Source: Tannerellaceae bacterium (GTDB lineage: Bacteria > Bacteroidota > Bacteroidia > Bacteroidales > Tannerellaceae). Taken from it: 8,507 nucleotides of DNA. How positions within the stretch are numbered: position 1 is the stretch's first letter; each line of letters begins with the position of its first letter. Location: NCBI GenBank assembly GCA_020860805.1, contig JAJBTP010000034.1, positions 1-8,507 on the forward strand, in the 5' to 3' direction. Below the pieces are notes generated by a model. The model was not told where the DNA came from. It saw only the letters and a program-made list of their open reading frames with translations, and searched no databases. Positions 6,341 to 8,507 of the stretch are shown here, in pieces. Both the position numbers and the translations under genes were made by a program.

Positions 6341-7548
6341 AACTTTTCCTCTACTGTAATAAACGCTTTATAATTGGTTTTTGAAGTTACCGGGCATAGC
6401 GAAAGATACCCTTTCCGGATTTTACCATTAGACAGAGATAACGGATTTAATCGCTGCATCTCCTGATGAGTCTGATAGCAGGTAAGAGTACCTTTATCAT
6501 ATGTTACCCGGAATATTCCTTTGGACTCGGGATGAATAATTTTTTCCAACTGGAGAGATAAATATCCCATCGTATATCTCATATTAATTTCCACACAAGG
6601 ATGGAGGTGATAGCCTCCCGTTCCGGATTGATAAATAAGAATATCAACCCCTATACATCCTTTATAGATATAACTATACATTTTCTGTAAGATTCCGGTG
6701 ATGGCATCCAGTATCCGGTTGTATTCTTTGGGATTCAACATTTGATAGATTTCCCGTAAAATTTTATCCTGTGCATAGATACTATTCCCTAAAAAGGAGC
6801 CTTTTGAATTGGTCGTAAAAGGTGAGACACCCCGGTATACGATTCCTCCTTTACCGTCGGAGAGAAATTCCCACCCGAAATCCCTTTGTTTATTAAGTGC
6901 AGGTTCCAGACTGACAGAACCCTGTTTCCTAATACTTCCGGTAATCCACTCTTTCTCTTTTTTTGTAAGGGAATTACCGGCAAGCCACAATAAACCCCTT
7001 CCGGATGAAGAATAGGGTGTTTTAATGAGACAGGAACCGGTTTGTTTGTGCAGGTACTCTTCTAATTCATCAACCGATGAAAAAAAGACGGGAACTTCCG
7101 GCAAAACAATATCCGGCAACCATTCCCGTAAAGAGGCTAAACAGTTCGCAGCCGTTTGTCTGCCGGCCAGCTTATAATACTCCTCATCCCATGCCGGAAC
7201 ATCCAGGCAGATACCTGTTTCTTTTTGTAATTTACTCATTCGTTGCAGGCTATGCGGAGAAATACCCCAGGGAGTAGCCTGTAACTCCGGTATAAGACTG
7301 CTTTTTTCTTTCAAAAGAGTAGAGGTTACCGGAATGACATAAGGACATATACTTTTAGGTATACTATCTATATATATTTTTATAGACTCTTCTACTAATA
7401 CAAAATCACCATCTTCGGCATACCAGAGGGGGATACATGCAAGGTCGTGCATCATTTTTAATACATTGCCGGGAGGAGTAAAATGACCTTTTCCCTGGAA
7501 TAACGCAATTTCATGTCCGGGGTTGAAGTAGTGAAGTTGTTTAACCAT
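6337..7548 (-). CDS. Uncharacterised protein, probable ATP-grasp fold
   Basis: I do not recognise a characterised member of this family. The 403 residues start with LHYFNPGHEIAL (5-16). The second half resembles an ATP-grasp core: LIKTPYSSSGRG (174-185), like an ATP-binding strand with Lys176 and a Ser/Gly loop; SLEPALNKQRDFGWEF (213-228), like the hinge segment; GVDILIY (300-306) with Asp302; and VEINMRYTMG (319-328) with the Glu320-x-Asn322-x-Arg324 pattern that binds Mg-ATP in ATP-grasp ligases. If this reading is right it may join a carboxylate to an amine or thiol; the substrate is unknown. There is no signal peptide, so it should be cytoplasmic. I chose the ATG at 7548. An in-frame ATG at 7602 would add 18 Cys/Phe-rich residues encoded inside a terminator hairpin, which is unlikely. 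The gene starts 24 bases after that hairpin, and its stop overlaps the xerD stop. Confidence 0.72.
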   Translation of the reverse strand: MVKQLHYFNPGHEIALFQGKGHFTPPGNVLKMMHDLACIPLWYAEDGDFVLVEESIKIYIDSIPKSICPYVIPVTSTLLKEKSSLIPELQATPWGISPHSLQRMSKLQKETGICLDVPAWDEEYYKLAGRQTAANCLASLREWLPDIVLPEVPVFFSSVDELEEYLHKQTGSCLIKTPYSSSGRGLLWLAGNSLTKKEKEWITGSIRKQGSVSLEPALNKQRDFGWEFLSDGKGGIVYRGVSPFTTNSKGSFLGNSIYAQDKILREIYQMLNPKEYNRILDAITGILQKMYSYIYKGCIGVDILIYQSGTGGYHLHPCVEINMRYTMGYLSLQLEKIIHPESKGIFRVTYDKGTLTCYQTHQEMQRLNPLSLSNGKIRKGYLSLCPVTSKTNYKAFITVEEKF

Positions 7549-7560
7549 ACCAAAGCAAAA

Positions 7561-7615
7561 AGGATAAAAGCAAAAACACAGAAACCGGGAGTTCAACTCC
7601 ACGTCTCTGTGTTTT
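7561..7615 (-). terminator. Rho-independent terminator downstream of the DUF349 gene
   Basis: Read on the minus strand, AAAACACAGA (7615-7606) pairs perfectly with TCTGTGTTTT (7582-7573). An inner stem GGAGT/ACTCC caps it, and TTTGCTTTTATCC follows. This is a strong terminator 23 bases after the DUF349 stop. It also lies only 24 bases before the next start codon (7548), so it could act as a leader attenuator for that gene. Confidence 0.85.
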
Positions 7616-7638
7616 CATTCAGTATATTCTATCAGAGA

Positions 7639-8507
7639 TTAATCCAGATTCTCGTCAATCGCTCCGATTTTCTTAATGATTAACTCCATTTCCTCTTTTA
7701 GTTTTTCAATCTTACGTTCCATCTCTTTCATCAGACCACCCCCCCCTTTGGAAGAAATGCTAAGAAAGCCGATGTTATTTTCGTATGTTTGAAGTCCATT
7801 TTTCATGCGGTCATACATACGCATCAGTTTTTCACGTTCTCCGTATAATTTACCTTTTCCTCTTTCACTACCGGCAATTTTTGTCAGATTCGTGCGGAGA
7901 GACTCCATACGGCGGTCGTTTTTATCTACTTTCAGACGGTCAAACTGCTTGTCAACAGCCGCGTGATATTCTTTATAGATTTTATCTTTATCTTTGAAAG
8001 GAATAAACCCGATAGTATTCCATTCAGCCATATATTCTTTTAATGCACTTAAAGCTGCTTCGGCATCTTCATTTTCGTCCAGGGCATTGATTTTGTCGAT
8101 CACTGCTTTTTTTGCTTTCAGATTTTCCTGTTCTACCCCTTTTTGTGAAGAGACATTTTTATTCTTTTGCTCAAAGAAATAATCACAGGCACCGATAAAC
8201 CGTTTCCATACGGCATCCGAATGTTTACGGGATACAGGACCAATCGTTTTCCATTCTTTCTGCAACGCAATCATTTTCTCGGTAGTAGGACGCCAATCCG
8301 TACTGTCTTTCAGTGCTTCTGCTTTCTCACACAGTTCTTTTTTGCGCTCCAGGTTCTTCTCCATTTCCGATTTAACCTCTTTGTAAAATTCACTTTTCTT
8401 GTTAAAGTAAACATCACAGGCTGCACGGAAACGTTCAAATATTTTTAAGTTATATTTTTTCGGAGCAAATCCGATTGTTTTCCATTTTTCATGTAAAGCA
8501 ATAATCT
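7639..8507 (-). CDS. DUF349-repeat protein, N-terminus beyond the right edge
   Basis: The frame is open to the right edge, so the ATG at 8364 is internal and the true start is outside the window. The visible part has about 288 residues: 47 upstream of that ATG and 241 after it. It carries three DUF349 units, each with the pattern W-x-x-I-G, then a Phe/Tyr-rich helix ending in A-C/V-D: EKWKTIGFAPKKY (near the edge), KEWKTIGPVSRKH (8274-8164) and AEWNTIGFIPFKD (about 8040-7930). The Trp residues are exactly 77 residues apart. The protein is highly charged and probably helical, with a likely coiled coil in the last 25 residues (RKIEKLKEEMELIIKKIGAIDENLD has heptad-like hydrophobics). The family has no established function. 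It is probably cytoplasmic, since there is no membrane segment. A run of eight G (minus strand, 7746-7739) encodes part of a KGGGG stretch. Confidence 0.88.
   Translation of the reverse strand, partial: IIALHEKWKTIGFAPKKYNLKIFERFRAACDVYFNKKSEFYKEVKSEMEKNLERKKELCEKAEALKDSTDWRPTTEKMIALQKEWKTIGPVSRKHSDAVWKRFIGACDYFFEQKNKNVSSQKGVEQENLKAKKAVIDKINALDENEDAEAALSALKEYMAEWNTIGFIPFKDKDKIYKEYHAAVDKQFDRLKVDKNDRRMESLRTNLTKIAGSERGKGKLYGEREKLMRMYDRMKNGLQTYENNIGFLSISSKGGGGLMKEMERKIEKLKEEMELIIKKIGAIDENLD

Noticed and set aside
7549..7602. Longer N-terminus for the ATP-grasp-like protein starting at 7602
   Set aside because: The extra residues would be encoded by the terminator hairpin and are Cys/Phe-rich. 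The FNPGHE motif starts naturally right after the ATG at 7548.
8167..8448. Plus-strand frame of 93 codons opposite the DUF349 gene
   Set aside because: It is antisense to the repeat-bearing frame, which runs open to the window edge, and its Phe-rich translation is typical of the complement of Lys/Glu-rich coding sequence.

Overview
The window looks like chromosomal housekeeping DNA from a member of the Bacteroidales (Bacteroidota). Three things suggest this. The protein sequences have a Bacteroidales flavour. The leaders are A-rich and lack clear Shine-Dalgarno sequences. Exact TAnnTTTG promoter boxes (the Bacteroidota -7 consensus) occur in the one divergent intergenic gap. I do not place it to genus. 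No rRNA, tRNA, insertion sequence, phage gene or CRISPR array is visible, and no stretch over 300 bases lacks a gene.

Left part (1-1180): a plus-strand mannose-1-phosphate guanylyltransferase gene ends in three tandem TAA codons and a strong hairpin terminator. That terminator is shared with the convergent operon on the other strand.

Central operon (5337 down to 1201, minus strand): aroQ (type II 3-dehydroquinate dehydratase), pyk (pyruvate kinase), a class I SAM O-methyltransferase, rbfA (30S maturation factor) and a LolC/LolE-type membrane permease. The last four are packed with a 4-base overlap or 7-base gaps, so co-transcription is likely. The permease gene appears to carry a one-base deletion near its 3' end that removes about ten C-terminal residues.

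Right part: a 97-base gap separates aroQ from the divergent gene for a XerD-type tyrosine recombinase. The gap holds two identical promoter boxes facing each other as a perfect 10-bp inverted repeat. The recombinase gene ends tail-to-tail with, and overlapping by four bases, a minus-strand gene for an uncharacterised protein that I read as ATP-grasp-like. Upstream of that gene come a strong terminator and a DUF349-repeat protein that runs off the right edge.

I found no convincing evidence for a new multi-gene system. The points most worth a second look are the uncharacterised ATP-grasp-like protein and the terminator 24 bases before its start codon, the permease frameshift, the face-to-face promoter palindrome, and the unusual active-site residues in the pyruvate kinase.
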